This document shows, piece after piece, positions 34,027 through 42,820 of a stretch of DNA of 64,000 nt. A program made the position numbers and the translations under genes. The stretch covers positions 6,522,001 to 6,586,000 of the forward strand of contig NZ_CP043930.1 in assembly GCF_009720525.1 (NCBI RefSeq), written 5' to 3'. Positions within the stretch are counted from its first letter, which is position 1, and each line of letters opens with the position of its first letter. The stretch comes from Gimesia benthica (lineage in GTDB: Bacteria; Planctomycetota; Planctomycetia; Planctomycetales; Planctomycetaceae). The notes under the pieces were generated by a model, which did not search any database, was not told the origin of the DNA, and was given only the letters and a program-made list of their open reading frames with translations.

Positions 34027-36645
34027 CTAGTTTCTTTTATCAAACTCATTTATCCAATACTCAATGGCCTTGGGATCATCAGTATCAGAGGGATTAGAAA
34101 ATCGAGATTTTGCGTGTTGCTTTCGAGTAATTCGTTCAAGGTTCCAGATTACAAGAGCTCTTGATAGATAATCGCCTACTTTCAATTGTTGGTTGCCATA
34201 TTGCAAAATCTTCTCGAAATAAATGTCGCGTTTGATATTTTGCAAAACCGATTCTGCTCGAACGGTTCCACCTTCATTAAAGACGTCTTTTTTTAACCGT
34301 GTCGTGTCTCCGCGAATCAAGTCCAATAAATTCTCTGCGGTTTGAAGGCGTCTCCAGGAATCCTCTAATTCTTGGGGTAGCTCTGGTTTCTCTTTTTTTT
34401 CCGCTTGCTCCTTCTCGGCATGATAGGCCTTCAGCTGATCCTCATACTCTGTTCTCAATTCGGAAATTCTGGGAATTGATTCTTCTGGTGTCAGCCGTCT
34501 ATTCACCGCCTGCCAGACCTGTTCTTCCAATTTTTCCTGAGCCGCTTGATCACTCTCGGGTAGGCTGACCAGTTGCCAGTTCAGCACGCCTACAAACTCA
34601 GGCCATGATTCTGCTAGTTCTTGATCATTCTCTGATTGCATCAGAGCCTGAACCACAGGGTCTACCTCGCCTAGCAGTCCCAGCCCCAGGGCCAGCTGGG
34701 CTTTTTGCTGCCCCTGCGCCTGATCCAATTTTTTCAGCATAATCCGTTTCAGGTTGCGATAGTATTTTTCAGATCTCGGATCAGAGGATGCTGCATTTTC
34801 TGAAGACAGGGCGGAAATGATTTCCCGTGAGAGAATTAAATTGCTCTCTGCCTGTTTCACTGCGTCTTCATATTTTCTGTTTTTCGGCAAAAACTTGTTG
34901 TTTGAACTGAGAATAATATTACCCTTTTTCTTGAGATAATATTTCTGTTGTTCCAGCTGGCTAACACTGGGAGCCAGTGGGACAATCACGTCCAGTTCCG
35001 CAGGAATATTCGAAGGAAAGCCAAGTGGAATCATTTCAACCTGATCTGTTTGCCCCGCGACATTGACTTTGATCTCACGAGTTTTCTGGCTCTGGTTTGT
35101 CACAGTAATCCGACCATAATTCAATGAAATGGTGGGAATTGTTTTATTGCCTGTATCCGCTTCCTGCGCGGGTATGGGTAATTCGATTTCCGATTTCTCA
35201 TGGACAGTCAGTTCCAACTGCCCCGGAAGATGAATCGTCACCCGGGACATTGGCAGCACTAACAGTTTGCCTCCAGTGAATTGAGGGGACGTACCATCAT
35301 CCTCTTTCTTGTTACCAGTCTTATTAAAATCTATGTCCTGATGCTTGCCAAACACGAGATAAGTATCGCGCGGGTTAACTTTCCCGACCTCCCGAGGGGG
35401 GGCTGTTGCTTTTGTGACCTCCGCTACTTTCGGTTTATCTGCAACCAGTGGAGACTCTTCGATGGTCGGTGTTTCAACCTTAGTGACGGCGGCTAGATGT
35501 TGCATTTTTTTCTCAGCCGCCTCTGCCTGGGCTTGCTCCATCTCTTTCAGCTTTTGTTTGTTCTTCATTTTTGGTGCTGAAGTGGGAGTTTGGGCAACTT
35601 TTTCCTGATCATTGTTCTGCCTTGGCATTAACAGGATACCTGTTCCCACAATCAACAGCAGAAACAGAACCACGCCTGTGCCAATCAGCAGAGACCGGCC
35701 CCGATTCGATTTCGTTTTCTGAAAATGTTGAGCCAGAGGAGGAGGGCGTTTGGAAGAGGTAGCTGCCACCGGTGATGCTGGTGTCGGGCTGGGATCAATT
35801 TCTGTGGTATTTTTTACCGCCTCAGTTGTCTGCTGTAGAGGAAGATGCCCCGTCCTTGCCGCTTCAACCAGCGGGCCTTCTGGAACGGTCCCCAGATCGG
35901 CACAGAGGTCAATCAATGGCATTCGCGGATTACGCCGGGCGACTTCTGCTTCGGGAGTATCGTCCAATACAAAACGCCACTGACAATCCACGCCCGCGGG
36001 CAGCTTTGTGAAATAGGTGCTGAAGGTCACTTCCCAACGTTTCTTTTCCGGCAACAGCTGTAAGGCCTCGGCTACAAGGGCAAGCGTATTGCTGCCGGCT
36101 TCGACAGGAAAGATAATCGTCTGCGTCTGATTTTTGCCTTCCAACGCGGATTGTGCCAGCACACCTGCCCAGCCTGCATCACACCAGCGCGACCAGCTGG
36201 TGCACTGGGTTAGCGGAGGATGGTCGCTGCTTAAATGGTGGCAGTTCATCTCTGTATAACGGGTCTGAGAGTCCCATTCTTCGACACAGAACCCAGGCTG
36301 CTGCAGCTGGTGAGCGGGGCCAGCGGGGGAACGTTCAGAACGCGTCAAAGCCACATGGTGGGCCAGCTTGTTGGTACGCCCTGTATAGTCCTGGCCAGCA
36401 TCGCAGATACGGGATAAAACCGAATACTCCTGACCGCCGACCGTGATCTTCAGATGGGAGTAGTTGACAGGATTCAGATGGGCGTTTTCGTCGTGTACCG
36501 CAAAGGCGTGGCGGTAGCCGCTTAGAGATTCCAAGCGTTCTGCCAGATTCCGGGCCATTCCTTGGGTGGCGATGACGGTACAGAATCCACGGCTCCCAGG
36601 CTTCAAGCCCTTAGGCGCGGACGTGTAGACGATCTCCTGGCTCAT
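34027..36645 (-). CDS. GAP1-N2-type GTPase-associated membrane protein (paralog 1)
   Basis: The 872-residue product opens the locus. Its GAP1-N2 domain (about 1-270) is about 90 percent identical to paralog 2. A polar linker, a membrane helix (LLIGTGVVLFLLLIVGTGIL, about 330-350) and a second low-complexity linker follow. The C-terminal region (about 430-872) differs fully from paralog 2: an extracytoplasmic beta part (PQFTGGKLLVLPMSRVTIHL, GRITVTNQSQKTREIKVNVA) and a long helical part (about 560-872; LEQQKYYLKKKGNIILSSNN). The ATG at 36645 has the same leader as paralog 2 (AGGATTCGCTAAC before ATG). The swap of C-terminal domains behind a conserved head suggests recombination-driven diversification. 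Confidence 0.8.
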   Translation of the reverse strand: MSQEIVYTSAPKGLKPGSRGFCTVIATQGMARNLAERLESLSGYRHAFAVHDENAHLNPVNYSHLKITVGGQEYSVLSRICDAGQDYTGRTNKLAHHVALTRSERSPAGPAHQLQQPGFCVEEWDSQTRYTEMNCHHLSSDHPPLTQCTSWSRWCDAGWAGVLAQSALEGKNQTQTIIFPVEAGSNTLALVAEALQLLPEKKRWEVTFSTYFTKLPAGVDCQWRFVLDDTPEAEVARRNPRMPLIDLCADLGTVPEGPLVEAARTGHLPLQQTTEAVKNTTEIDPSPTPASPVAATSSKRPPPLAQHFQKTKSNRGRSLLIGTGVVLFLLLIVGTGILLMPRQNNDQEKVAQTPTSAPKMKNKQKLKEMEQAQAEAAEKKMQHLAAVTKVETPTIEESPLVADKPKVAEVTKATAPPREVGKVNPRDTYLVFGKHQDIDFNKTGNKKEDDGTSPQFTGGKLLVLPMSRVTIHLPGQLELTVHEKSEIELPIPAQEADTGNKTIPTISLNYGRITVTNQSQKTREIKVNVAGQTDQVEMIPLGFPSNIPAELDVIVPLAPSVSQLEQQKYYLKKKGNIILSSNNKFLPKNRKYEDAVKQAESNLILSREIISALSSENAASSDPRSEKYYRNLKRIMLKKLDQAQGQQKAQLALGLGLLGEVDPVVQALMQSENDQELAESWPEFVGVLNWQLVSLPESDQAAQEKLEEQVWQAVNRRLTPEESIPRISELRTEYEDQLKAYHAEKEQAEKKEKPELPQELEDSWRRLQTAENLLDLIRGDTTRLKKDVFNEGGTVRAESVLQNIKRDIYFEKILQYGNQQLKVGDYLSRALVIWNLERITRKQHAKSRFSNPSDTDDPKAIEYWINEFDKRN

Positions 36646-37405
36646 GTTAGCGAATCCTGCATCTGAGTGACAAAATGATTAGGTAGGCTTTCGGTATTCA
36701 TTGAAGCAAATCAATAGGTCTGACTCGGATCACGTTTTCTAACTGGCTTCAAAATCAGGAGCTTTTATACCTCCTGAGGAAAACAGAACCAGACTTACGT
36801 ATACACTACCATAGAATCGTACACCCTCTCAAGTGGCTTTTGGGAAGGTGTGATTATTCGTCAGGCGTTCTCTCATTCAGAGCAGGAAGAGGGCTCATTT
36901 AATTGGGCAATTGTGCTTTTGCCCCCGGGAAACTCATCGTGGTCTGTTTTCAAAAACTTAAACAAAACGTATGCTCATTCTACCGCTTTCAGATATGCTT
37001 CAAACGTGTAGAGTTGTCGTAGCAGGTGAGAGCTTACATGGTCTGTTGGAGCATTGAATAGGCGCTGGAAGACAACATCTTCGGCTTGGTTGAGGTTCTT
37101 GAGCTTGCCCCCGGTCTTTCATGGCTTCGAGGTCCATCGTTGTTAGACGGCCAACAGACCTGTGAGATCGCCAGAGGAATCGTTTCCCTAACAAGTGGGT
37201 GGAGCTGACTGGTTTCGCTGCCGCTTCTTAGCAGTTAACTTTGTCGTTATGGCTTCTCAAACCGCTCCGGTTGCATCGATCTTAGCATTTTGCGTTTGAC
37301 CGTAAGGGCGTTGCTCAGCACCTGCTCTCGAAACTGGTGCTAAATTCCCCATGAAAACGAGCCGAACGGTTGAGGTATTGCGGTGGTGGTCAAGAACCTT
37401 TGGTT
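36646..37405. other. Control region of the GTPase locus and degraded sequence
   Basis: The right-hand 760 bp before the locus start. On the minus strand this is where the promoter should lie; AT-rich boxes occur near 36680-36800, but I could not settle on a -10/-35 pair. From 36980 to 37400 there are only short, poor frames and no recognised product. Confidence 0.35.
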
Positions 37406-37690
37406 TCACAATACGACCGATCCACCACTCTGGTTAATTGCCTTGTTCTGCGTTTTTGTGGCTTTGAACTCTCGCGATTCTTTGGATGCGGCGATCTGCT
37501 TACGTAGGCTTTCGATCACGTCGTCGCGAGGACCGTAGGTGAACAATGCCGATCCCCATGTTGCGACAGCATTCGCATCCAGTGGATTATCTTTTGGCCT
37601 GCCTAATTCAGCGATATAGATCTCGGCAAGAATCCGGTGGATTTCCGTTGCATCAACTTTTGCAGTTTGTAGGTCGATGTCAACTCGCAT
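37406..37690 (-). CDS. Hypothetical protein, 94 residues (low confidence)
   Basis: A frame from the ATG at 37690 encodes a helical, charged peptide (VDIDLQTAKVDATEIHRIL, AEIYIAELGRPKDNPLDANA). No ribosome site is obvious. The open frame extends upstream to 37996 but crosses the palindromic repeat at 37690-37790, whose translated residues (SVPRSRTFFRKHLSVGS) recur as antisense junk elsewhere. I therefore cut the gene at 37690. No family recognised. Confidence 0.35.
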   Translation of the reverse strand: MRVDIDLQTAKVDATEIHRILAEIYIAELGRPKDNPLDANAVATWGSALFTYGPRDDVIESLRKQIAASKESREFKATKTQNKAINQSGGSVVL

Positions 37691-37790
37691 CGGTGAAACC
37701 GACTGATGTTTCGAGCCGACCGAAAGATGTTTCCGAAAAAACGTTCGACTTCTCGGAACACTTGTAGTGTTTGCTTTATTATTGATTAAA
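37690..37790 (+). repeat. Intergenic palindromic repeat, copy A
   Basis: Contains hairpin 1 (TTCCGA at 37732-37737 with TCGGAA at 37753-37758) and hairpin 2 (AACAC, loop TTGTA, GTGTT, 37757-37771), then a T-rich tail. The same two hairpins occur at 45767-45806 and 48755-48794, with base-pair-preserving differences. Confidence 0.65.
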
Positions 37791-38037
37791 TAGTGCAGGC
37801 TGAAGTCAGTCCAGACGGAATTATCATGGTCGTGTCTGAATCCGCGAATACGTATGGCTTCCCCGCACACATATTGAGTCCGCTTTCTGGGGCGTATAAA
37901 CGCATTTGAGAAAACGTTTGAGTATATCGAACGAGGACAGGAGTAACGCCCTTCCTTCACCGGGTCTCGGAAAACGACGTCGGCTTCGAAACCCACGCGG
38001 CTCGCGGCTCCGTGTACAACAGATTGTAATGCAGAAT

Positions 38038-38709
38038 TTATGACTTCGACGAGTCCATGCCAAACTGAAACTCATTAACTAACTGGCCATAGTTAGAGTG
38101 CCATAGGAGCTTGAATCGTGGTAACCAATAGTTGCCATAATGTGTCTGACAAAGTTCTTTGATCGCGTCGATCTTGTCATTTTTTTGGCCATAGACTAAC
38201 AGTACAGCGCCAAAATAACCCATCTTATCCAAAAATATTTTGAGTTTCAGCAGATCACCCTCAATTTCTTTTATAGGTGCCGTGATTGGTTTGACTTCGG
38301 TAACGGCAATATTATGGTTACCTTCTCCGGGGCGATGAAGTACAAAATCCGGTTTCAGGCTTCCGATGTGTTGTGAATAAACAGTTCCAGCTTTGTCAAG
38401 TTCCGCGTTCAGGTAAAGTGATCTATCGAAGGCATGTCCTTTAGTCATCGAACAGCGGAGTTGATGATACAATTCGTAGCAGTAGACTCGTTCGCGATAT
38501 ATCCATTGAGTATTGAGTTCGACATCATTCGCAGAATCCTCAATATTGGGAATGTGGAAGTATGGCTCTAAAATCCGGGGGGCCGATTCTTTAACGAGTT
38601 TCAGAAATAATTCAAAGTCGGTCTGGCGGAGAATACCATCATGAGCGGCCTCGTCAACGGTTTGTTCGTGTTTGGGCGTCAGGTACCCAGAAATGTTCGT
38701 TGTGCCCAT
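38038..38709 (-). CDS. PD-(D/E)XK nuclease-like protein
   Basis: The 223-residue product has a nuclease-fold core: SLKPDFVLHRPGEGNHNIAV, then TEVKP, giving the D...ExK arrangement of PD-(D/E)XK enzymes (about residues 117-141). Flanking helices (ELFLKLVKESAPRILEPYFH, LLKLKIFLDKMGYFGAVLLV) fit that fold. It resembles proteins in restriction-type or transposon-linked settings, but no methyltransferase is adjacent. The neighbours are short orphan genes on the same strand separated by palindromic repeats. Start ATG at 38709. The catalytic inference rests on motif spacing only. Confidence 0.6.
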   Translation of the reverse strand: MGTTNISGYLTPKHEQTVDEAAHDGILRQTDFELFLKLVKESAPRILEPYFHIPNIEDSANDVELNTQWIYRERVYCYELYHQLRCSMTKGHAFDRSLYLNAELDKAGTVYSQHIGSLKPDFVLHRPGEGNHNIAVTEVKPITAPIKEIEGDLLKLKIFLDKMGYFGAVLLVYGQKNDKIDAIKELCQTHYGNYWLPRFKLLWHSNYGQLVNEFQFGMDSSKS

Positions 38710-38769
38710 GGCAAAACCTTTGCAACATACCGACTAAGTTTTTTGTTATTTTGGTATAGCATTCAGCCT

Positions 38770-38950
38770 CTCAGCCAATTATCTGATCTCCATATCTATT
38801 CGGTCCCGATTACAGATCTGGGTACCAACGCGCTGGCCAGCATGTCAAATCTGAAGCAGCTTGGTTTGAACAGTACCAATATCAGCGATGCCAATCTGGC
38901 CCGCCTGAAGTAAGCCTTACCCGATGCAAAAATTACCGTCAAAAAATAAA
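38770..38950 (+). pseudogene. Degraded leucine-rich-repeat protein fragment
   Basis: Plus-strand frame reads LSDLHIYSVPITDLGTNALA, then NLKQLGLNSTNISDANLARL, followed by a stop and then ALPDAKITVKK and another stop. This is the C-terminal end of a planctomycete-type LRR protein (L..L.L..T.ITD.GL..L) with an in-frame TAA at 38911-38913 and no upstream portion. The only plus-strand coding remnant in the cassette-like region. Confidence 0.6.
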
Positions 38951-39096
38951 CACTGGTAAAAACTATCGATTACGCTTCGCAAGCGTTTAAAATGCGGTTT
39001 GTCGAGATTCTCTTCAAGCACAAATGAGACATCAACTTATTTCAAGCCAATTTGGGATTAAGCAAATATTCATCTTTTATCGTTTGTAAAAAATGG

Positions 39097-39144
39097 TTCG
39101 TTTGCCTTGATTGTACGCGAATCAACGAGTTTCGTTAACAGAAT
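39097..39144 (+). repeat. Intergenic repeat fragment, copy F
   Basis: About 48 bp alignable to the right part of the repeats at 40131-40179 and 47411-47458 (TTCG-T6-like block, then GATTC-like and GAGTTTCGTTAACAGAATC). Located between the frameshifted gene at 39291-39943 and the gene at 38709. Confidence 0.5.
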
Positions 39145-39290
39145 CTGCATATTTGCGGGCTCTCGTAACCAATTGTCGGGGCAACACACTCGATTCCTTG
39201 TTGGACGCTGTCGTCTTGCCTTGTGGTAGTTATCCGGACGTTTTTGTGAAGCAAAAAGACCGTGTCGGAGCGGAGCGAAGTCTGTGAATG

Positions 39291-39943
39291 TTACGCGTAG
39301 ATATCGTTTCCTGCCTCCGGCAGTTCAACAAAACTGAAAGGAAGCAACTCATTGTATAATTCTTCCCGCCAATGCGTAATCAGCTTGTCTTGGACGTGCC
39401 GCCAGCCCGTCCCGTCCAAGCCTCTGTAAGTCCCTTCGTTGCCATCTTTTCGCCAGTCACGCGGCAGTAGGCATACTCGACCTGGAACATAGCTTCTATC
39501 ATATTCTGTCGGCATAAGACCGCAAGGTCGTGGTTCCAGCGGCGCGAGATGAAGTAGGTCGCGGTTGCGATAGCGATCATCTGCCGCACTCTCCATGGCG
39601 GGTACGATGCGATATCTGCGTCAGCGGCCGGAACTGAGTCATCGCCGAACATGCGGAAGAATGGGCAAATCCCGAATGCGAAATGGAAGACAGCCTCATC
39701 GGGCGTCTGGAAGAAGCGGGCAAGATTATTGGTCGGGCGAAGGCCCAGGCGTTGATGTCGTGGTTTTCGATCCAGTCAAAGTGAATCGACGGCTGAGGCA
39801 GCCCTTTCGATCTGGAAACGGGCGGCCGAAGCTGCGCTGTTGAGTCTTGCCCTGAGCCACGGGCTGGCTTTGTTGATGTCGAACCGCGGCCCCATATATC
39901 GATTCGCGCTTGTGAATTCATTGAACATCTCTTCGTCGGTCAT
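39291..39943 (-). pseudogene. Frameshifted gene of unknown family, about 215 residues if restored
   Basis: The ATG at 39943 opens TDEEMFNEFTSANRYMGPRF, then after a shift FDWIENHDINAWAFARP, then after further shifts LARFFQTPDEAVFHFAFGIC and PPWRVRQMIAIATATYFISR, ending LPEAGNDIYA at 39291. At least three frame changes are needed. The segment ENHDINAWAFARP followed by helices recalls peptidases where such a stretch precedes a zinc motif, but no HExxH is visible. Unidentified. It lies between repeats D and F. Confidence 0.55.
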
Positions 39944-39984
39944 GGCAATGCCCCACTATTGTTCCGCATTGACTGCTAACTCGA

Positions 39985-40179
39985 GTTAAATTGCATTATT
40001 TCGGTAAAACTCATCAAGGGTATAGTTAGTAATATTTTGTTGAAACAGAGAGAATCAAAAGAAAATGAGGAATGTTCAATGAAAAACAACAGCTTCGAGA
40101 GATTTGAATATCTAGTCATTCTAGAAACCATTCGTTTTGAATTAGTATCCTGAATTCGATGTGTTTCGCGAACAGAATC
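39985..40179 (+). repeat. Intergenic repeat, copy D (lacks the hairpin block)
   Basis: The left part (39985-40095) aligns with the left parts of copies B and C (TTATTTCGGTAAAACTCAT; ATGAGGAATGTTCAATGAA), and the right part (40131-40179, TTCGTTTT...CGCGAACAGAATC) aligns with E and F. The central hairpin block is absent. Preceded by ACTGCTAAC, as is the palindrome at 41171. Confidence 0.55.
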
Positions 40180-40243
40180 GAGGCCCTAAGTGGTTCGATC
40201 GCCTTCGGCTCATTCTGAATTTATCGTCGAGCTCCTTCTGACA

Positions 40244-41050
40244 CTATCCCGCTACGTGCAGCCCTTTGCTTATCAAGAGAGTCATGATCTCCTCCGCAGA
40301 GCGGCCCTTCTCATTGTCCAGCAGTGGTTTCAAGGTCCCCTCGCGGATGTTTGTAGCAAGTTGCTGGGCGAATGAGCCAGGGAGGTGGTCGGTGCAGAAC
40401 CGTGACCAGTGTTCCTTGAACAATTCGAAGCTCTGCCGGTGGCACTCCATATCGGCGAACCCGAGCCCCTTCGTCTCTTCATACGCCGCTTGAGCGGCGA
40501 CATACGCGGCAGAGTTGGCGTGACGGTACTCTTCCAAATGGGCTGCGGAAACGTGCTTGAAGTAGAACCAAGTGAAGAGTTGAGGCATATGTGAAACGCC
40601 CGCATGTCGGTCAACAACCACCTCGTTCAACATGTCGGCCAGGGAGCCCCTCAACTCCCTAACCCAATGTGGCCAGTAAGCGGACATGTCGAGGCCATAG
40701 GCTTCCATCCGCCGGAAGATCTCAGGGTGCTGCATCTCGTTTGAGAACATACCATGTAAGGAATTGGGCAGCCGGGCGGCAATCCGACAATACCCCTCTT
40801 CCACTAAGATTCCGTGCAGTAATTCGTGCACGAGGGAATGGTGAACCCGTTCGGACGACTCATCGATGAATATGTGGATTGCATCGCTCCACGCGCAGTA
40901 GCAAGACTGCGGGACGCGCGGGATCAGAGAGAGTGGGTGAAGCAAGACCGTCCGCGTGGTTAGTTTGGTCAGGTCCTGGTATGCGGACACGACCGCCGAG
41001 TTTCCGAGAAAGGCGTCCCAGTTCAGGTTTGGAATATCGAGCGGAGTCAC
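40244..41050 (-). CDS. Putative zincin metallopeptidase
   Basis: The 268-residue protein has an HExxH-type motif HELLHGILVEEGY (about residues 78-90), where His-Glu-Leu-Leu-His supplies two zinc ligands and the nucleophile-activating Glu. Downstream helices carry NEMQHPEIFRRMEAYGLD, which may give the third ligand. N-terminal strand region (about 1-60), C-terminal helices (about 150-268). The family is unnamed to me. Peptidases of this sort occur with defence genes. It is a single-gene unit flanked by repeats on both sides. Start ATG at 41050. Confidence 0.6.
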   Translation of the reverse strand: MTPLDIPNLNWDAFLGNSAVVSAYQDLTKLTTRTVLLHPLSLIPRVPQSCYCAWSDAIHIFIDESSERVHHSLVHELLHGILVEEGYCRIAARLPNSLHGMFSNEMQHPEIFRRMEAYGLDMSAYWPHWVRELRGSLADMLNEVVVDRHAGVSHMPQLFTWFYFKHVSAAHLEEYRHANSAAYVAAQAAYEETKGLGFADMECHRQSFELFKEHWSRFCTDHLPGSFAQQLATNIREGTLKPLLDNEKGRSAEEIMTLLISKGLHVAG

Positions 41051-41170
41051 TGGCAGTACCCTAGGTCTGTTGACCGATCATACCTTCCGTAATAATTGTC
41101 CACGTCAAGAATACAAAAACGGTGGATTTATGAAATTCCAGAATCGGTATGAGTTGATGTGACCGAAGAA

Positions 41171-41241
41171 CTGCTAACGACTAAACTCAACCGGCGCGTT
41201 AGTGATCGGTTGGAGTGATCGGTTGGAGTGATTTGTTATGT
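41171..41241. repeat. attC-like imperfect palindrome with a tandem 13-bp duplication
   Basis: CTGCTAACGACTAAACTCAA at 41171 pairs imperfectly with CGGTTGGAGTGATTTGTTAT near 41221-41239, leaving an unpaired base, as attC sites do. The ends GCTAAC and GTTATGT resemble the attC core sequences but do not match the consensus fully. GATCGGTTGGAGT is tandemly duplicated (41204-41216, 41217-41229). Confidence 0.45.
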
Positions 41242-41416
41242 GTATTGTTCCTTTTCATGTAAACCCCCTATGCCTGCTCTCAGCCAAAAATGCGGACATT
41301 CATTTGATAGGCTGGCTCGGGCACAAATTTGCTGTCCTCATTCTCATAATCTGTGTGTAACTTAGCCCCAATCATCTGAATAAGCCGGAACTGTGCTATT
41401 TTGAGCTACAAACAAG

Positions 41417-42814
41417 CTACATGAAACAGCGAAAATCATAGACTTGATCAATCATGTTTGGGGCTTCTTTTACTATCTGAGCAAAACGACTGGAATACTC
41501 TAATGTAGCTGGAAGCTTTTTGTGGAGAGTATTGTTATTCCAATCCATCTTCGTCAGCCCTAGGATACTTTGGCACGTTTCATGCCAACCACCTAAACCT
41601 GAGAATCGTCGGATAAATAAGGGCTTTGGAGTTGGAGCAAAGACGAAATCCTTATGAGTTTGCCATCTAGAATTAGTCAGATTCGCTCCAATGGTAGGTC
41701 CTTGTGTCCAGAGTAATGCCTCGTTCTCGCTAACAGGGAGATATGTTCCCCTAGGAACACCATACCTATCCACTTCCTTACTGTTCCATTTGAAGCCAAA
41801 TACAGGCGAACGCTCTAATATTTGAACTAGCTCGACATCAGTGCCATCGTTAAATGAATCCAGGGCACCTTTGATTTCTTCCTCAGTAAATCGAGTGCTT
41901 TTATGAATAGTTATTTTCCGAGGGTATCGTCCGCGATGGTTTCTCTGGTACACCTGTAAACTTCTCAGAAGAACGGCTTGCATGTCTTCGGAACTTAAGT
42001 AGGGGTTTTTCGCAAAATCTACGTTTGCCGCACGTGTATCATAAGCCACAAACTCGAAGCCCAATCCATCTGCTTCAATTATTTGGCTACAGCAGGTATA
42101 GAACTGGGCGTCTCCATCAAGATTCTTTAAAGAATAGCTAATACCGATGAATGCCTCATCTGCGTTTACAGATGGCAGCTTCCAAGGTATCCCATTTGCT
42201 TTTGCATACAAGGCAACGCTTAGGCCCCACATCACGTTGGATCTACATCTTCTTGTAAGGGCTTTTTTTGTAACAATCTGAAAGGGAATATCCAGAGGTG
42301 CGCAGCGTGCTTTAAGGTGATTATGAAGATCAAAATTCTCGCCTTTGAAGCAACTCGCCCATTGATCGGATAAAAAGATTACGATAACGTCGAACTGGTG
42401 TTTGATTCTTCTCATTTTCCCGAGCGACTCCGATAACGCGTCGGCAAGACCGATATGGTTCCCGGACATTGCATATTCGTTTAAGTCTCCGGGTAAAGTT
42501 TGATGAACGCCCCTATCTGCCGCTTTCAAAGGAACCCGAAATGCGGCTTGAAAGCCTGGGTAGTTAGGATAATAGTCAGTTGCATCTCTGGTTTGCTGCG
42601 GTCTCCCAAGCTCCCGAAATACTGACCTTAAATTATCTCTGTCTTCTTCAAGGCACATAAACGCAACTTTGATTTGGTTCCAAAGATCTATTGGCTGACT
42701 ATATGGACCGTGATCGAGAATTCCTCTTAGTGGATTGCAATCCATTCGCCCATCCATGAATACTAGCTTTGGTTCAAGGATATGGGAGTGTGCAGCTAAA
42801 GATGAAACCGACAT
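41417..42814 (-). CDS. Short prokaryotic Argonaute (PIWI-only, catalytically inactive type)
   Basis: The 465-residue product is a short pAgo: MID-like part (about 150-230; [16 protein letters not shown]), PIWI part (about 230-465; [46 protein letters not shown]) and a hydrophobic C-terminus (VYDFRCFM). The first catalytic Asp of the DEDX tetrad is replaced in IGISY, so slicing is not expected. Such proteins use small RNA guides to detect invading DNA and activate a partner. The SIR2-APAZ gene ends 6 bp upstream on the same strand, the SPARSA arrangement. Confidence 0.88.
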   Translation of the reverse strand: MSVSSLAAHSHILEPKLVFMDGRMDCNPLRGILDHGPYSQPIDLWNQIKVAFMCLEEDRDNLRSVFRELGRPQQTRDATDYYPNYPGFQAAFRVPLKAADRGVHQTLPGDLNEYAMSGNHIGLADALSESLGKMRRIKHQFDVIVIFLSDQWASCFKGENFDLHNHLKARCAPLDIPFQIVTKKALTRRCRSNVMWGLSVALYAKANGIPWKLPSVNADEAFIGISYSLKNLDGDAQFYTCCSQIIEADGLGFEFVAYDTRAANVDFAKNPYLSSEDMQAVLLRSLQVYQRNHRGRYPRKITIHKSTRFTEEEIKGALDSFNDGTDVELVQILERSPVFGFKWNSKEVDRYGVPRGTYLPVSENEALLWTQGPTIGANLTNSRWQTHKDFVFAPTPKPLFIRRFSGLGGWHETCQSILGLTKMDWNNNTLHKKLPATLEYSSRFAQIVKEAPNMIDQVYDFRCFM

Positions 42815-42820
42815 ACCTAA

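Noticed and set aside
37000..37194. A 64-codon minus-strand frame upstream of the GTPase locus
   Set aside because: Composition does not look like a protein, there is no ribosome site, and it is in otherwise degraded sequence.
37691..37996. N-terminal extension of the hypothetical gene at 37406
   Set aside because: The frame runs through palindromic repeat A, whose translated residues recur as antisense junk at 45.7 kb, so the extension is an artefact.
41204..41229. CRISPR-like direct repeats
   Set aside because: Only two adjacent 13-bp copies with no spacer; a local duplication. No array was seen anywhere in the window.
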